Shown here piece after piece: positions 54,255 to 63,833 of a stretch of DNA of 64,000 nt; position 1 is the stretch's first letter; every line of letters begins with the position of its first letter. The notes beneath the pieces are model-generated. The model did no database searches. It was not told the DNA's origin and saw only the letters and a program-made list of their open reading frames with translations. The DNA lies in assembly GCF_000425865.1 (NCBI RefSeq), contig NZ_AUEG01000002.1:232599-296598 (forward strand), given 5' to 3'. The DNA comes from Lacticigenium naphthae DSM 19658 (GTDB taxonomy: Bacteria > Bacillota > Bacilli > Lactobacillales > Carnobacteriaceae_A). A program made the position numbers and the translations under genes.

Positions 54255-54283
54255 TTTACAATAATACCTCTGGGGGGTATAAT
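54255..54283 (+). promoter_or_regulatory. Promoter with CsoR/CstR-type operator
   Basis: TTTACA (54255-54260), 17-nt spacer, TATAAT (54278-54283). The spacer and -10 are covered by ATACCTCTGGGGGGTAT (54264-54280), a G-tract inverted repeat with ATACC/GGTAT ends as bound by CsoR/CstR-family repressors. The cstR-like gene lies at the end of the operon, so autoregulation is likely. Confidence 0.8.
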
Positions 54284-54309
54284 GGAAATTGTTAGGAAGG
54301 AGCAGAGAC

Positions 54310-54609
54310 ATGAAAAAAGTTTTAATATCTGCTGTTAAAGGTTACCAGAAAGCTATTTCGCCATTATTCCCCCCCACTTGCCGTTACTATCCAACGTGCT
54401 CACATTATGCTGTTGAAGCGATTGAAAAACACGGTGCAGCTAAGGGAACGATGATGGGGACTGCACGTATTTTGCGCTGCCATCCGTTTGTAAAAGGTGG
54501 AGTAGATAAGGTGCCAGATAACTTTTCCTTGAAAAGAAACCAAGAACCGCTAGAAAAATCTCAAAAAACCAAAAGGAGAGAAAAGAAATATGCCAGTAAA
54601 AGTCACTGA
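54310..54609 (+). CDS. yidD: Membrane protein insertion efficiency factor YidD
   Basis: A 99-aa YidD protein with an amphipathic start ([20 protein letters not shown]), the three-cysteine core [20 protein letters not shown] and [11 protein letters not shown]. It is peripheral to the membrane and assists YidC-dependent insertion. ATG 54310 follows AAGGAG; the ATG at 54289 lies before it. The C-terminus is Lys/Glu-rich and overlaps the trxA start by 20 nt. Its place between a CstR-type operator and trxA is unusual, since yidD commonly sits with rpmH, rnpA and yidC. Confidence 0.92.
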   Translation: MKKVLISAVKGYQKAISPLFPPTCRYYPTCSHYAVEAIEKHGAAKGTMMGTARILRCHPFVKGGVDKVPDNFSLKRNQEPLEKSQKTKRREKKYASKSH

Positions 54610-54910
54610 TACAACATTACAAAACGAAGTACAAGAAGGATTTACACTCGTTGATTTTTGGGCTCCGTGGTGTGGACCATGTAAAATGTTAGGCCCTGTA
54701 TTAGAAGAAGTAGAAGGCGATTTGAATGGGAAAGTTAAAATTGCCAAATTAAATATTGATGAAAATCAAGCAACCGCTAGTGAATATGGGGTAATGTCTA
54801 TCCCAACGATGATTTTATTCAAAGATGGAACACCGGTTGAAAAAGTTGTCGGTTATCATCCTAAAGAAGTTTTGATGAATTATCTATCAGAAAAAATTGC
54901 TGCTGAATAA
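54590..54910 (+). CDS. trxA: Thioredoxin
   Basis: A 106-aa thioredoxin with [14 protein letters not shown] (active-site Cys pair), cis-Pro in [11 protein letters not shown] and the usual KVVGYHPKE end. It reduces disulfides and persulfides using thioredoxin reductase. AAGGAGAG lies about 10 nt upstream, within the 3' end of yidD, so the genes are translationally linked. It shares its promoter with a persulfide-sensor-like repressor gene downstream, suggesting induction by sulfur stress. A second, housekeeping trxA may exist elsewhere. Confidence 0.95.
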   Translation: MPVKVTDTTLQNEVQEGFTLVDFWAPWCGPCKMLGPVLEEVEGDLNGKVKIAKLNIDENQATASEYGVMSIPTMILFKDGTPVEKVVGYHPKEVLMNYLSEKIAAE

Positions 54911-54952
54911 AATTTTCTAAATGGCTGTTTGTAAATGGGAGGAAGTGAATTC

Positions 54953-55213
54953 GTGCTATACGATAAAAAGATAGTCAATCGTATTAAGCGTACCGAAGGG
55001 CAAATGCGTGGTGTCATTGCTATGATGGAAAATGACAAACAATGTCAAGATGTTGTTACTCAATTGTCGGCGATTCGTTCGAGTATCGATCGAACAATTG
55101 GACTAGTAGTAGCAGAGAACTTGGTTCATTGCGTGACCAATCCGGATGATGATGAACGTTCATCAGAGGATAAGGTACAAGAAGCGATTAAACTGCTCAT
55201 AAAAAGCAGATAA
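54953..55213 (+). CDS. cstR: CsoR-family repressor, CstR (persulfide sensor) type
   Basis: A four-helix DUF156 repressor of about 86 aa. The first Cys is in MENDKQCQDVVTQLSAIRSS and the second in VVAENLVHCV. Copper-sensing CsoR has His in the AENL position; here it is Asn, as in CstR, which forms di- to tetrasulfide links between its two Cys residues with reactive sulfur. The N-terminus (LYDKKIVNRIKRTEGQMRGVI) and C-terminus (SEDKVQEAIKLLIKSR) also match CstR. GTG 54953 is the start, since GGGAGG lies 10 nt upstream and overlaps the ATG at 54935. It probably represses its own operon. Confidence 0.85.
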   Translation: MLYDKKIVNRIKRTEGQMRGVIAMMENDKQCQDVVTQLSAIRSSIDRTIGLVVAENLVHCVTNPDDDERSSEDKVQEAIKLLIKSR

Positions 55214-55225
55214 ATTCATTAAATC

Positions 55226-55265
55226 AAAAGGGAGCAAAGACATTCTGTCTTTGCTCCCTTTTTGA
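55226..55265 (+). terminator. cstR operon terminator
   Basis: A perfect 17-bp stem (AAAAGGGAGCAAAGACA and its complement) with loop TTC and a T tail. Confidence 0.88.
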
Positions 55266-55395
55266 TAGTGTGACGAAAAAAGTTCTCTCATGTTAGTTTG
55301 GATCTGGTTGTGAGAAACTTAAGGAAATCTTTCCGTTTGCTCCTTTTTATTTATGCTAAAATGTAGTCACAATGGATAAGAACGGAGCGATAAGA

Positions 55396-56085
55396 GTGAA
55401 AATCTTAGTTGTGGATGATGATAGAGAAATAGTAGACTTACTTGGTATATATTTAAAAAATGAAGGCTATACAGTAGAAAAAGCGTATGATGGTCAAGAA
55501 GCGTTAGATGCACTTTATTCAAATGAAGAAATAGAGTTGCTAGTTTTAGATGTAATGATGCCGAAAAAAGATGGTATCCAAGTAGTAAAAGAAATCCGAC
55601 AGTCCTCTCAAATCCCTATTTTAATGTTAAGTGCTAAGACAACAGACGTCGATAAAATCAAAGGATTAGTGAATGGTGCAGATGATTATGTAGTCAAACC
55701 CTTCAATCCCTTGGAGGTAGTCGCAAGGATCAAATCTTTGCTAAGAAGAAGCACCTATGGAAAAACGAATGATGCGGAAGATGAATTGGCTTTAGGGCCA
55801 CTGATCATTCGGAAAAATTCCCATGAAGTAGTAACCATAGAAGGGGAACCCATCCAACTAACTGCGCTAGAATTCGGTATCCTTTATTTATTGGCTAGTA
55901 ACCCTAATCGGGTATTTAGTGCGGACGAAATATTTGAAAGAGTATGGCAACAAGATAGTCTCATATCGGCCAAAACAGTGATGGTGCATGTAAGTCATTT
56001 AAGAGATAAAATCGAACAAGCTACAGGTGGAGAAAAAATAATTCAAACCGTCTGGGGTGTCGGATACAAAATCGAGAAACAATAG
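55396..56085 (+). CDS. VanR-like response regulator
   Basis: An OmpR/PhoB-type regulator of about 230 aa. The receiver domain has acidic pocket VVDDDRE, phospho-acceptor LVLDVMMP (Asp near 52), SAKTTD and Lys in YVVKPFNPLE. The C-terminal winged helix has LTALEFGILYLLASNPNRVFS and TVWGVGYKIEK. Sequence style is closest to VanR. A GTG at 55396 spaced 9 nt from GGAG is taken as start; ATG 55372 has none. The cognate kinase gene follows after 21 nt, and a D,D-carboxypeptidase gene lies behind it. Confidence 0.87.
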   Translation: MKILVVDDDREIVDLLGIYLKNEGYTVEKAYDGQEALDALYSNEEIELLVLDVMMPKKDGIQVVKEIRQSSQIPILMLSAKTTDVDKIKGLVNGADDYVVKPFNPLEVVARIKSLLRRSTYGKTNDAEDELALGPLIIRKNSHEVVTIEGEPIQLTALEFGILYLLASNPNRVFSADEIFERVWQQDSLISAKTVMVHVSHLRDKIEQATGGEKIIQTVWGVGYKIEKQ

Positions 56086-56106
56086 CCGGGAGGAAGTGAA
56101 GAGAGA

Positions 56107-57246
56107 ATGAAATTATCTAGGAAAGAAAAATGGAGATTGATTCTCGAAGCTTTTATTACCGGTAGTGTTGTACTTCTTTTATATTTTGCTGCCTTTGTTA
56201 TATTGCAGTGGATCGTCACAACGTTTAATTCTTTTTTTTACTCCATGGGATTTCTTGGTGATATCTTTCTTCAGTTTCAGGCAAATGAATATATTATTGG
56301 AACTCCTTTTATTGTGTTCCTATTAGCTGTAATTGCAGGAGTTTTTATTTATTGGCGGTTAAAACGAAGATATCGGCAATACGAATTGCAGCATATTATT
56401 AATGAATTGCATTATATTGCTAAAGGGGACTATACACATCGTATAACCGGTCAATACGGTGAAGATATGAAGAAAGTTGTTGAAAGTATTCATGTATTGG
56501 TGGATAGTACCATCGAAGCGATGGAGGAGGAACGTAGAATTGAACAATCCAAAGATGAACTGATCACTAATGTGAGTCATGACATAAGGACGCCGCTCAC
56601 TTCCATTATTGGTTATTTAGGCTTGATAGAAGAAAATCGCTACAGCGATTTAGAAGAAGTACAAAAATTCACCCATACCGCCTATGAAAAAGCCAAACAA
56701 ATGAAAATACTGGTCGATGATCTATTTGAATATACGAAAGTTCGCCAAACGACGACGCCGATTCAAATCGTTTCTTTTGACATGATCCAGCTACTTGAAC
56801 AACTCGCAGCAGATTTCGAGTTGGAAGCGGCTAAAAAAGAAATGGAAATCATTGTAAAAAGTTCGGTGCCTACCTTGAAAATGCAAGGGGACACAGAGAA
56901 ATTAGTCCGTGTGTTTAATAATCTGTTAACTAATGCCTTGAAATATGGGAAAAATGGCCATTACATTGAAATGATCGTCCATGCTGAGCGGACGAAAGTG
57001 AATATAGAAGTCAATAACGATGGGACCAATCTTCCAGCAGAAGCCATTCACCAACTATTTGAGCGCTTTTACCGTGCTGAAGAATCACGTTCGCAAGAGA
57101 CTGGTGGCACAGGGTTAGGTCTGGCGATCGCACAAAGTATAATTGAGTTACATGGCGGGACTATTCAAGCGAAATCGGAAAATGGGTGGACGAAATTTGT
57201 TATCGAGTTGCCTTTGCGACCTCAAAAACAGCTTAAAGAAAAATGA
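56107..57246 (+). CDS. VanS-like sensor histidine kinase
   Basis: A 379-aa membrane kinase. Two helices (about 15-39 and 65-83) flank a short outside loop of ~25 residues. Then come a HAMP-like linker, the H-box VSHDIRTPLTSIIGYL (His158), N-box NNLLTNALKYGK, G-boxes EVNNDGTNLP and GGTGLGLAIAQSIIELHGG. The short extracellular loop is like VanS-type and intramembrane-sensing kinases, which respond to envelope disturbance or antibiotics. It phosphorylates the adjacent regulator. It ends in a terminator, so dacA behind it has its own promoter. Confidence 0.88.
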   Translation: MKLSRKEKWRLILEAFITGSVVLLLYFAAFVILQWIVTTFNSFFYSMGFLGDIFLQFQANEYIIGTPFIVFLLAVIAGVFIYWRLKRRYRQYELQHIINELHYIAKGDYTHRITGQYGEDMKKVVESIHVLVDSTIEAMEEERRIEQSKDELITNVSHDIRTPLTSIIGYLGLIEENRYSDLEEVQKFTHTAYEKAKQMKILVDDLFEYTKVRQTTTPIQIVSFDMIQLLEQLAADFELEAAKKEMEIIVKSSVPTLKMQGDTEKLVRVFNNLLTNALKYGKNGHYIEMIVHAERTKVNIEVNNDGTNLPAEAIHQLFERFYRAEESRSQETGGTGLGLAIAQSIIELHGGTIQAKSENGWTKFVIELPLRPQKQLKEK

Positions 57247-57251
57247 ATCAC

Positions 57252-57281
57252 ACCTCAGAAAAATACGCTGAGGTTTTTTTA
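57252..57281 (+). terminator. Terminator after sensor kinase gene
   Basis: A 7-bp stem ACCTCAG/CTGAGGT with a 9-nt loop and seven or more T residues. Confidence 0.8.
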
Positions 57282-57432
57282 TTACAAAACCCGCACAAAA
57301 AGAAGTGTTTTTGATGATTTTTTTTGAAATTGGTTGTTTTTTTTCGATCAGTTAAGTACGATAGTAAAAGCAACAATAAACTAAAATATGTTAGTAATAA
57401 ATAGGTATATATTGAGGAGAAGAGTAAATACA

Positions 57433-58749
57433 ATGAAAAAAATTAAAAAAATTGTCCTATCTAGTTTGGTAACGAGCTTAATTGCTCCGGTAACAGGGTT
57501 TTCGGCTCAATCTGTTTTAGCAAAAGGACCAGAAGTCGATGCAAAAGCAGGGTTTTTAGTAGATGTGGAATCAAAAAAGGTCCTCTATAATGAAAATGGA
57601 GATACTGAGCTAGGTATAGCTTCCATGACAAAGATGATCGTTGAATACTTATTGTTTGAAGCGATTGAAAATGGAGAAGTCACATGGGATCAAGAAGTTG
57701 AGATAAGTGAATATGTTCATGAAGTCAGTCAGGATTATCTTCTGTCCAACGTGCCTTTGCGTATAGATGAAACCTATACTATCCAAGAATTGTATGAAGC
57801 GCTAGCTATTTATTCCGCGAATGGTGCAACCATTGCAATTGCTGAAGCTATTGCAGGAGATGAAGTAGCCTTTGTTGATAGGATGCGTGAAAAAGTCGAA
57901 TCATGGGGGATCACTGATTATCAATTGGTCAACACGACTGGATTGAATAATCAAAATCTATTTGGGAAGCATTATCCTGGATCAGCTGAAGATGACGAAA
58001 ATTCTATGAGTGCTCGAGATATAGCAAAAATTGCCATACATTTACTTGAAGATTACCCGGAAGTTCTTGAAACATCGAGTATTTCTGAAAAAGTATTTCG
58101 CGAGGGAACCTCTGATTCTATTTTAATGAAAAACTGGAATTGGATGTTACCTGGATTGCTTTTTGAAAAAGAGAACGTAGATGGATTGAAAACGGGTACC
58201 ACCGAGTATGCTGGAGCCTCTATAACGGCAACCATGACCGAAGGAAATACCCGGATCGTGTCGGTTATTATGGGTGCTGGTGATGGCCAGACAAATAAAG
58301 GACAACGATTTGAAGAGACTACTAAATTGTTAGACTATGGAATGGCAGAATGGAAACCTCTTCCGGCTGTTGAATCAGAGGGAAATATTGAGGCGATCGA
58401 GCCGGTAACAATTTCAAAAGGAAAAGAAAAGACGGTTGAAGTTGTTCCAAACGAAGCGTTGGCTATTCTTGTTCCGGAAAACATTTCGGAAGAAGATTTG
58501 ATCTATTCCTTTGAACCAAATGAAAAATTACTAGATAATGAAGGTGCGCTTGAAGCCCCAATTGAGAAGGGTACCGAGGTTGGGAACATTACTGTTTCTT
58601 ATGAAGGGGATTCTTTAGGATATTTAGGAGAAGTTGAGAGCGCAACGGTTCCTGCCGTAACTGCTGGGACTGTAGAAAAAGCGAATATTTTCGCGCTAGC
58701 TATTCATTCTATTAAAAACTTTTTTGGTAATTTAATGGAGCGCTTCTAA
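57433..58749 (+). CDS. dacA: D-alanyl-D-alanine carboxypeptidase (PBP5-like)
   Basis: A 438-aa low-molecular-weight PBP. The signal peptide (MKKIKKIVLSSLVTSLIAPV) ends near SVLA. The serine peptidase S11 domain has SMTK (Ser64, Lys67), SAN (128-130) and KTG (253-255). The PBP5 C-terminal beta domain follows, with an amphipathic end helix (KANIFALAIHSIKNFFGNLMERF) for membrane attachment. It removes the terminal D-Ala of stem peptides, limiting cross-linking. The start is ATG 57433 after GAGGAG; the upstream frame from 57388 lacks signal-peptide character. It lies behind a VanRS-like pair that may control it. Confidence 0.93.
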   Translation: MKKIKKIVLSSLVTSLIAPVTGFSAQSVLAKGPEVDAKAGFLVDVESKKVLYNENGDTELGIASMTKMIVEYLLFEAIENGEVTWDQEVEISEYVHEVSQDYLLSNVPLRIDETYTIQELYEALAIYSANGATIAIAEAIAGDEVAFVDRMREKVESWGITDYQLVNTTGLNNQNLFGKHYPGSAEDDENSMSARDIAKIAIHLLEDYPEVLETSSISEKVFREGTSDSILMKNWNWMLPGLLFEKENVDGLKTGTTEYAGASITATMTEGNTRIVSVIMGAGDGQTNKGQRFEETTKLLDYGMAEWKPLPAVESEGNIEAIEPVTISKGKEKTVEVVPNEALAILVPENISEEDLIYSFEPNEKLLDNEGALEAPIEKGTEVGNITVSYEGDSLGYLGEVESATVPAVTAGTVEKANIFALAIHSIKNFFGNLMERF

Positions 58750-58799
58750 TAGTATGAAAAATCAAGTAGAGTCTAATTGACGCATATTCTCAAATCGAG

Positions 58800-59061
58800 T
58801 ACAATGAAGGTAACTTAATAAGACAATAACTATTTGAACTAGTACGTTAAGAAAAGGTCAAGAGAGTCAGTGGATGGTGTGAACTGATCCTTTTTCTAGC
58901 GGAATCCATCAGATGAATTGAACAATGAAAACAGTTGATTAAATTGTTCCGGATGTGGCCGTTATCCTAGCAAAGCGTAGGATTAGTTTATCTTAAAGCT
59001 GGGTGGCACCGCGAATGAAGTCATTTCGTCCCTGTAAAAAGGGGATGGAATGACTTTTTTT
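58800..59061 (+). promoter_or_regulatory. T-box riboswitch upstream of serS
   Basis: The T-box sequence GGGTGGCACCGCG (59001-59013) is followed by a terminator: arms 59018-59032 and 59041-59056, then a T-run. The preceding ~200 nt can fold into stem I and others, with GGATGG...CCATC as one visible pairing. By position it should sense uncharged tRNA-Ser and allow serS read-through. The specifier codon could not be fixed with confidence by eye; UCC occurs in the likely region. Confidence 0.9.
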
Positions 59062-59091
59062 AGTACATATAATAAGAAAAGGGGAATGGAA

Positions 59092-60375
59092 ATGTTAGAT
59101 ATGAAGTTATTTCGTAATGAATTTGATGCAGTTTCAAAACAATTAGGTCAACGTGGCGTAGATAAAACAATTTTAGATGATTTCTTGAAAAAAGATGAGA
59201 GAAGACGGGAATTGATTCAAGAAACAGAAAAATTAAAAAAAATGCGGAATGAAGTTTCAGATCAAATTGCTCTGAAGAAAAGAAATAAAGAAGATGCCCA
59301 AGCAGACATCGAGTCGATGCGTAACGTGGGTAGAAAAATCAAAGCTATTGATGCCGAGTTAGAAATAGTAGAAAAAGAAATATTTGACATCGCTGCAGTA
59401 TTGCCAAATCTTGCCCACGAATCTGTTCCAGTTGGAGAAGATGAAAATGCTAATATAGAAATGAAAAAGTGGGGAAAGCCACGTACATTTGATTTCGAAC
59501 CCAAACCGCACTGGGAAATTGGGGAAGAATTAGGCATTTTGGATTTTGAACGTGGGGCAAAAGTCGCTCATTCTCGTTTTCTCTACTATAAGGGGCTAGG
59601 TGCGAGACTGGAAAGAGCCATTTATAATTTCATGATCGATCTACATGTAGACGAACACGGGTACACTGAAATGATTCCACCTTATTTGGTAAATGATGAG
59701 GCGATGTTCGGAACAGGTCAGTTCCCTAAATTTAAAGAGGACGTATTTCAAATCGCAAATGAATCGCTGACGTTGATCCCTACGGCGGAAGTTCCATTGA
59801 CAAATTACTATCAAAATGAAATCTTAGAAGAAGAACAATTGCCAGAATACTTTACGGCTCTTTCTCCTTCCTTCCGTTCAGAAGCGGGTAGTGCTGGTCG
59901 TGATACACGAGGACTGATTCGCTTGCATCAATTTAACAAAGTAGAAATGGTTAAATTTAGTAAGCCAGAAAACTCCTATGATGAATTAGAAAAAATGACT
60001 GCCAATGCAGAAGATGTTTTGCAAAAATTGAACTTGCCTTATCGAGTCATTGTATTGTGCACGGGAGATATGGGGTTTGCAGCTTCGAAGACATACGACT
60101 TAGAGGTTTGGATCCCAGCGCAAGATACTTACCGTGAAATTAGCTCATGTTCTAATACTGAAGCTTTCCAAGCGAGACGCGCAAAAATCCGCTATCGTCA
60201 ATCAGATTCAGGGAAAGTAGAACACGTGCATACTTTAAATGGTTCGGGACTCGCAGTAGGTAGAACCATGGCCGCTATTTTAGAGAATTGTCAGGAAGCA
60301 GATGGGTCAGTAACTATCCCTGAAGCATTGGTCTCTTATATGGGTGGTATTACTCAAATCAGTAAAAAGAAATAA
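59092..60375 (+). CDS. serS: Seryl-tRNA synthetase
   Basis: A class II synthetase of about 427 aa. The N-terminal coiled-coil arm that grips the tRNA-Ser long arm covers about 25-105. The catalytic core follows: motif 2 [28 protein letters not shown], and motif 3 [28 protein letters not shown] binds the seryl group. Start ATG 59092 has AAAAGGGG seven nt upstream. The earlier in-frame ATG at 59050 is inside the T-box terminator, so it is rejected. It is controlled by the T-box leader. Confidence 0.96.
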   Translation: MLDMKLFRNEFDAVSKQLGQRGVDKTILDDFLKKDERRRELIQETEKLKKMRNEVSDQIALKKRNKEDAQADIESMRNVGRKIKAIDAELEIVEKEIFDIAAVLPNLAHESVPVGEDENANIEMKKWGKPRTFDFEPKPHWEIGEELGILDFERGAKVAHSRFLYYKGLGARLERAIYNFMIDLHVDEHGYTEMIPPYLVNDEAMFGTGQFPKFKEDVFQIANESLTLIPTAEVPLTNYYQNEILEEEQLPEYFTALSPSFRSEAGSAGRDTRGLIRLHQFNKVEMVKFSKPENSYDELEKMTANAEDVLQKLNLPYRVIVLCTGDMGFAASKTYDLEVWIPAQDTYREISSCSNTEAFQARRAKIRYRQSDSGKVEHVHTLNGSGLAVGRTMAAILENCQEADGSVTIPEALVSYMGGITQISKKK

Positions 60376-60390
60376 AGAGTACACAATAGT

Positions 60391-60456
60391 AAAACTGAGT
60401 TAAAGGGCTATCTAGTGATTTCTAAATCACGCAGAACTCTTTTTCTCAGTTTTTTT
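60391..60456 (+). terminator. serS terminator
   Basis: AAAACTGAG/CTCAGTTTT outer arms with an inner GTGATTT/AATCAC hairpin and a run of T residues. Confidence 0.7.
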
Positions 60457-60599
60457 GGTTCACAGATGTTATATGTAAGGATGAGTCGTTCCATCAGAAT
60501 AAGCGATTCTTTAATAAAAAGACAAATTCTTTGCATACCTAATTTTGTAGAGTTAAGCTAAATTAGAGTATAAACCTACTATAGAAAGGGGTAGCACAA

Positions 60600-61337
60600 A
60601 TGAAATTAGAAGGAAAAGTCGCTTTGCTCTTTGGGGGAACATCTGGAATAGGAGAAGCTACAGCCAAAGCTTTCGCTCAAGAAGGAGCAAAAGTGATGAT
60701 CAGCGGTCGAGATGATCAAGATGGGAAAAGAATCGTAAATGAAATCAAACAGAAAAAAGGGACAGCCATGTTTGTTCAAGCTGATGTAACAAAATCAGAG
60801 GAGATAGATAAGGCTGTAGAAAAAACACTCTCAGAATATGGAACAGTCGACGTGCTCTATAACGGAGCGGGAATTCATGATAGTTACGCTAATGCATTGG
60901 AAACAACCGAGACAGAATACGAGAAATTGATGGCAGTAAATGTAAAAGGACCATTTTTAGCAACAAAAGCTGTCTTGGATCACTTTTTAAAAAAAGGAAA
61001 AGGCACAATCATCAATGTAGGATCTCAGGCAACTTTTGTAGCTGGACCAGGGGGCTCAGCTTATGTTACATCAAAACATGCACTTGATGGTTTTACGAAA
61101 CAGCTAGCGTATGATTTCGGACAAAAAGGAATCAAAGCGAACTTGATAGCTCCGGGATTTGTTGAAACGCCTATGACTGAAGGAATCAACGAAGAAAGAT
61201 TGGATGATATTCCTGCAAAAAGAGCAGGCAAGCCAGAAGAAGTAGCTGCTTTAGCTGTTTTCCTAGCTTCAGATGAATCCGATTATATTCAGGGGACCTC
61301 TGTTAAAATTGATGGCGGTTGGACCGTTGGACGGTAA
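60600..61337 (+). CDS. Short-chain dehydrogenase/reductase
   Basis: A 245-aa classical SDR with cofactor loop GGTSGIGEATAKAF and Arg in ISGRDD (suggesting NADP(H)), the NGAG motif, catalytic Ser in INVGSQATFVAG and Tyr-x3-Lys in YVTSK. APGFVETPM and the C-terminal YIQGTSVKIDGGW complete the family pattern. The substrate is unknown. GAAAGGGG lies 9 nt upstream. It is about 29% of the family's usual spread from the SDR at 36.1 kb by eye and not a recent duplicate. It is a single-gene unit followed by a 426-nt gap. Confidence 0.85.
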   Translation: MKLEGKVALLFGGTSGIGEATAKAFAQEGAKVMISGRDDQDGKRIVNEIKQKKGTAMFVQADVTKSEEIDKAVEKTLSEYGTVDVLYNGAGIHDSYANALETTETEYEKLMAVNVKGPFLATKAVLDHFLKKGKGTIINVGSQATFVAGPGGSAYVTSKHALDGFTKQLAYDFGQKGIKANLIAPGFVETPMTEGINEERLDDIPAKRAGKPEEVAALAVFLASDESDYIQGTSVKIDGGWTVGR

Positions 61338-61763
61338 GAGGGTGATATGAAATAAGAAACGGGAACTAGAGAAGGGTGTGAACAGGTAGGATGCATGAGA
61401 GTGAGTTCAAAAAAGTAACGTCTACTACATGGAGTTCCTTATATATGGTCCATTCTTTGTATGAAGTACGGGAAAAAAAGGTGATTGTAGGAAATCCTCA
61501 AGGGTGACAGTCTGAGTACTCTGTGTGCAGACGCGTAATAACAGCGCTTTAGCTTGCAACTGAATTCATAACAGAAAAATCCTTAAATAGTTCTTTTGAG
61601 AAGGTATCTTTAATGAGAGACAGATGATCTTTCATTAGAGATATTTTTGTAAATTTTTATAAGAAGTAGAGGCAAATGATTGGTAATTAAAATAAGAATG
61701 ATTTAATGTAAGTTGAGTGTTAACTAACAAATAATAAGTATATTGAATATATCGGAGGAAATC
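61338..61763. other. Gene-free stretch
   Basis: No acceptable reading frame or clear RNA structure. AT-rich at its right end, which probably holds the promoter of the next gene. Confidence 0.4.
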
Positions 61764-62702
61764 ATGAAAGCAATAGCAATTGAAAAATATGGAAGCAAGG
61801 AAGTACTGAAAGAAATGCAAGTAGAGGAACCTAAGGCAAATGCAAAGCAAGTAGTTGTCGAAGTAAAAGCTACATCTGTTAATCCAATCGACTGGAAACT
61901 ACGCGAAGGTTATCTGCAAAAAATGATGGACTGGCAATTCCCAATTATTCTTGGATGGGATGTGAGTGGAATAATCAGTGAAATAGGCAATGAGGTAATA
62001 GGCTGGAAAGTTGGAGATCGAGTTTTTGCTCGCCCAGAGACAACTCGTTTTGGCACGTACGCTGAATACACTATAGTAGATCAATCATTACTTGCTAAGA
62101 TTCCAGAAAACATTAGTTTTGAAGAAGCGGCAGCCGTTCCGCTTGCTGGTTTGACTGCGTGGCAAGGGTTATTCAATTACGGCAAGTTGAAAGAAGGAGA
62201 AACAGTCTTGGTACATGCTGGTGCAGGTGGGGTTGGGACCTATGCTATTCAGTTAGCAAAATCTGTTGGTGCAAAGGTCATTACAACAGCAAGCCAAAAG
62301 AACCACGACTTATTATTCGGATTAGGTGCAGATCAGGTCATTGATTACAAAACGGATAATTTTGCGGAACTCTTAAACGAAATAGACCTAGTTCTAGATA
62401 CTGTAGGTGGAGAAGTGCAAAAAGAAAGTTTTAAAGTTTTAAAACAAAAAACAGGGCGAATGATTTCGATTGTAGGACTGGCTGATGAAGAAGTTAGAAA
62501 ACAGTACGACGTAGGCTTTGAAAGTATTTGGTTAGAACCCAATGGGCGAGAGTTAACAGAAATTGCAAATCTAATGGCAGCCGGGAAAGTGAAATCTGTT
62601 ATTGGATCTAAATACCCGCTTACAGAAAAAGGGATCTATGAGGCGCATGGACTAAGCGAAACACATCACGCTCTTGGGAAAATTGTAATTGTTTCTGATT
62701 GA
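61764..62702 (+). CDS. NADP-dependent zinc-free MDR oxidoreductase
   Basis: A quinone oxidoreductase-like protein of about 312 aa. N-terminal fold: VNPIDWKLREGYL, LGWDVSGIISEIG, GWKVGDRVFARPE. Rossmann motif: VLVHAGAGGVGTYAIQLAKSVGAKVITTAS (AxxGVG), and VIDYKTDNF follows. It has no zinc-binding cysteine loop. It probably reduces reactive enones or quinones with NADPH; the precise substrate is unknown. Start ATG 61764 has GGAGG five nt upstream, preferred to the ATG at 61743. Confidence 0.87.
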   Translation: MKAIAIEKYGSKEVLKEMQVEEPKANAKQVVVEVKATSVNPIDWKLREGYLQKMMDWQFPIILGWDVSGIISEIGNEVIGWKVGDRVFARPETTRFGTYAEYTIVDQSLLAKIPENISFEEAAAVPLAGLTAWQGLFNYGKLKEGETVLVHAGAGGVGTYAIQLAKSVGAKVITTASQKNHDLLFGLGADQVIDYKTDNFAELLNEIDLVLDTVGGEVQKESFKVLKQKTGRMISIVGLADEEVRKQYDVGFESIWLEPNGRELTEIANLMAAGKVKSVIGSKYPLTEKGIYEAHGLSETHHALGKIVIVSD

Positions 62703-62811
62703 GAGAGTATAAATGCATTCTTTGAAAATACATGTAACCTATTGTATAGAAGAAAAAAGAATACTATCTTATGATCTATCTAGAATCATAGAAATCGGAG
62801 GGGAAATGTAG

Positions 62812-63342
62812 ATGAATGATCAAAATTTTCAAAAAGCAACATTTGCTGGAGGTTGTTTTTGGTGTATGGTCCATCCTTTTGATGAGATACCAGGAATTGA
62901 GAAAGTCACTTCAGGATACACCGGAGGGGATATTCCTGATCCTACGTATAGAGAAGTGACAACGGGGACTACAGGTCACACGGAAGCTATTCAAATTTTA
63001 TATGATCCCGAAAAGATCTCTTTTGAAGAATTAGTAGAAATATACTGGAGACAAACAGACCCTACTGATGCCAGCGGACAATTTGCAGACCGTGGTTCTT
63101 CATATAGACCAGTGATTTTTTACCATAATGAAAAGCAAAAAGAAATTGCACAGGCTTCTAAAAAGACTTTAGAAGAAAGCGGAAGATTTCTTGAACCGAT
63201 TGTCACAACAATAGAAGAAGCTAAACCTTTTTATGAAGCAGAAGAATACCATCAAGACTATTATAAAAAAGCTCCTGTCCACTACAAACTGTATAATAAA
63301 GGTTCAGGAAGAGCGGGTTTTATTAAAGACAATTGGAAATAA
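62812..63342 (+). CDS. msrA: Peptide-methionine (S)-S-oxide reductase
   Basis: A 176-aa MsrA with catalytic motif [10 protein letters not shown] (nucleophile Cys in GCFWC), [38 protein letters not shown] and the C-terminal EYHQDYY. It repairs methionine-S-sulfoxide in proteins using thioredoxin, linking it to the redox genes elsewhere in the window. No MsrB domain is fused, and none is adjacent. GGAGGGG precedes the ATG by about 9 nt. It is the last protein gene before the rRNA operon. Confidence 0.95.
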   Translation: MNDQNFQKATFAGGCFWCMVHPFDEIPGIEKVTSGYTGGDIPDPTYREVTTGTTGHTEAIQILYDPEKISFEELVEIYWRQTDPTDASGQFADRGSSYRPVIFYHNEKQKEIAQASKKTLEESGRFLEPIVTTIEEAKPFYEAEEYHQDYYKKAPVHYKLYNKGSGRAGFIKDNWK

Positions 63343-63376
63343 GTAAAGTGAATCTCTCATAAGAATGAGGGACAGG

Positions 63377-63430
63377 GTATTTCTATTGAAATCTCAGAGT
63401 ATTCTGATTTTTTAATAGAAATACTTTTTT
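63377..63430 (+). terminator. msrA terminator
   Basis: Outer 11-bp arms GTATTTCTATT/AATAGAAATAC with an inner CAGA/TCTG hairpin and a six-T tail. Confidence 0.75.
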
Positions 63431-63644
63431 GTTTGAAAGGATCAATAAATCAGACCAGTTTTGGTTCAGGAAATATAGGCGGATGTATCCTGTTATTGCG
63501 ATAAAAAAAGAATAGCAACAATAAATCGAAATAATATCCGGTTTATCTTGACGATTCATCTAATCGATGGTATATTTATAAACGTGCTAGAAAACAACAA
63601 CACGAACAACTCATAAATAAGTTTTTGGGAAATGAAATTTCCTA

Positions 63645-63674
63645 TTGACCTCGAGTTGCAAATGATGTTATGAT
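63645..63674 (+). promoter_or_regulatory. rRNA operon promoter
   Basis: TTGACC (63645-63650), 18-nt spacer, TATGAT (63669-63674), with A/T-rich bases upstream. About 155 nt of leader follows, including CTTTGAAAACTAAACAAAG, a sequence typical of Firmicutes rRNA leaders. The rest of 63431-63640 shows no gene. Confidence 0.7.
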
Positions 63675-63833
63675 ATAAAAGTTGCTGATAACGGCGACAA
63701 TGAATTGACCTTTGAAAACTAAACAAAGCAAACACAATCAATTGTGCAGGTGTCTTGATTTTTAATTAAGACAACACAGGCAAAGTAAAATTTGCAAAAG
63801 AAATAACGTAACATTCAAATTGAGTCACAAACA

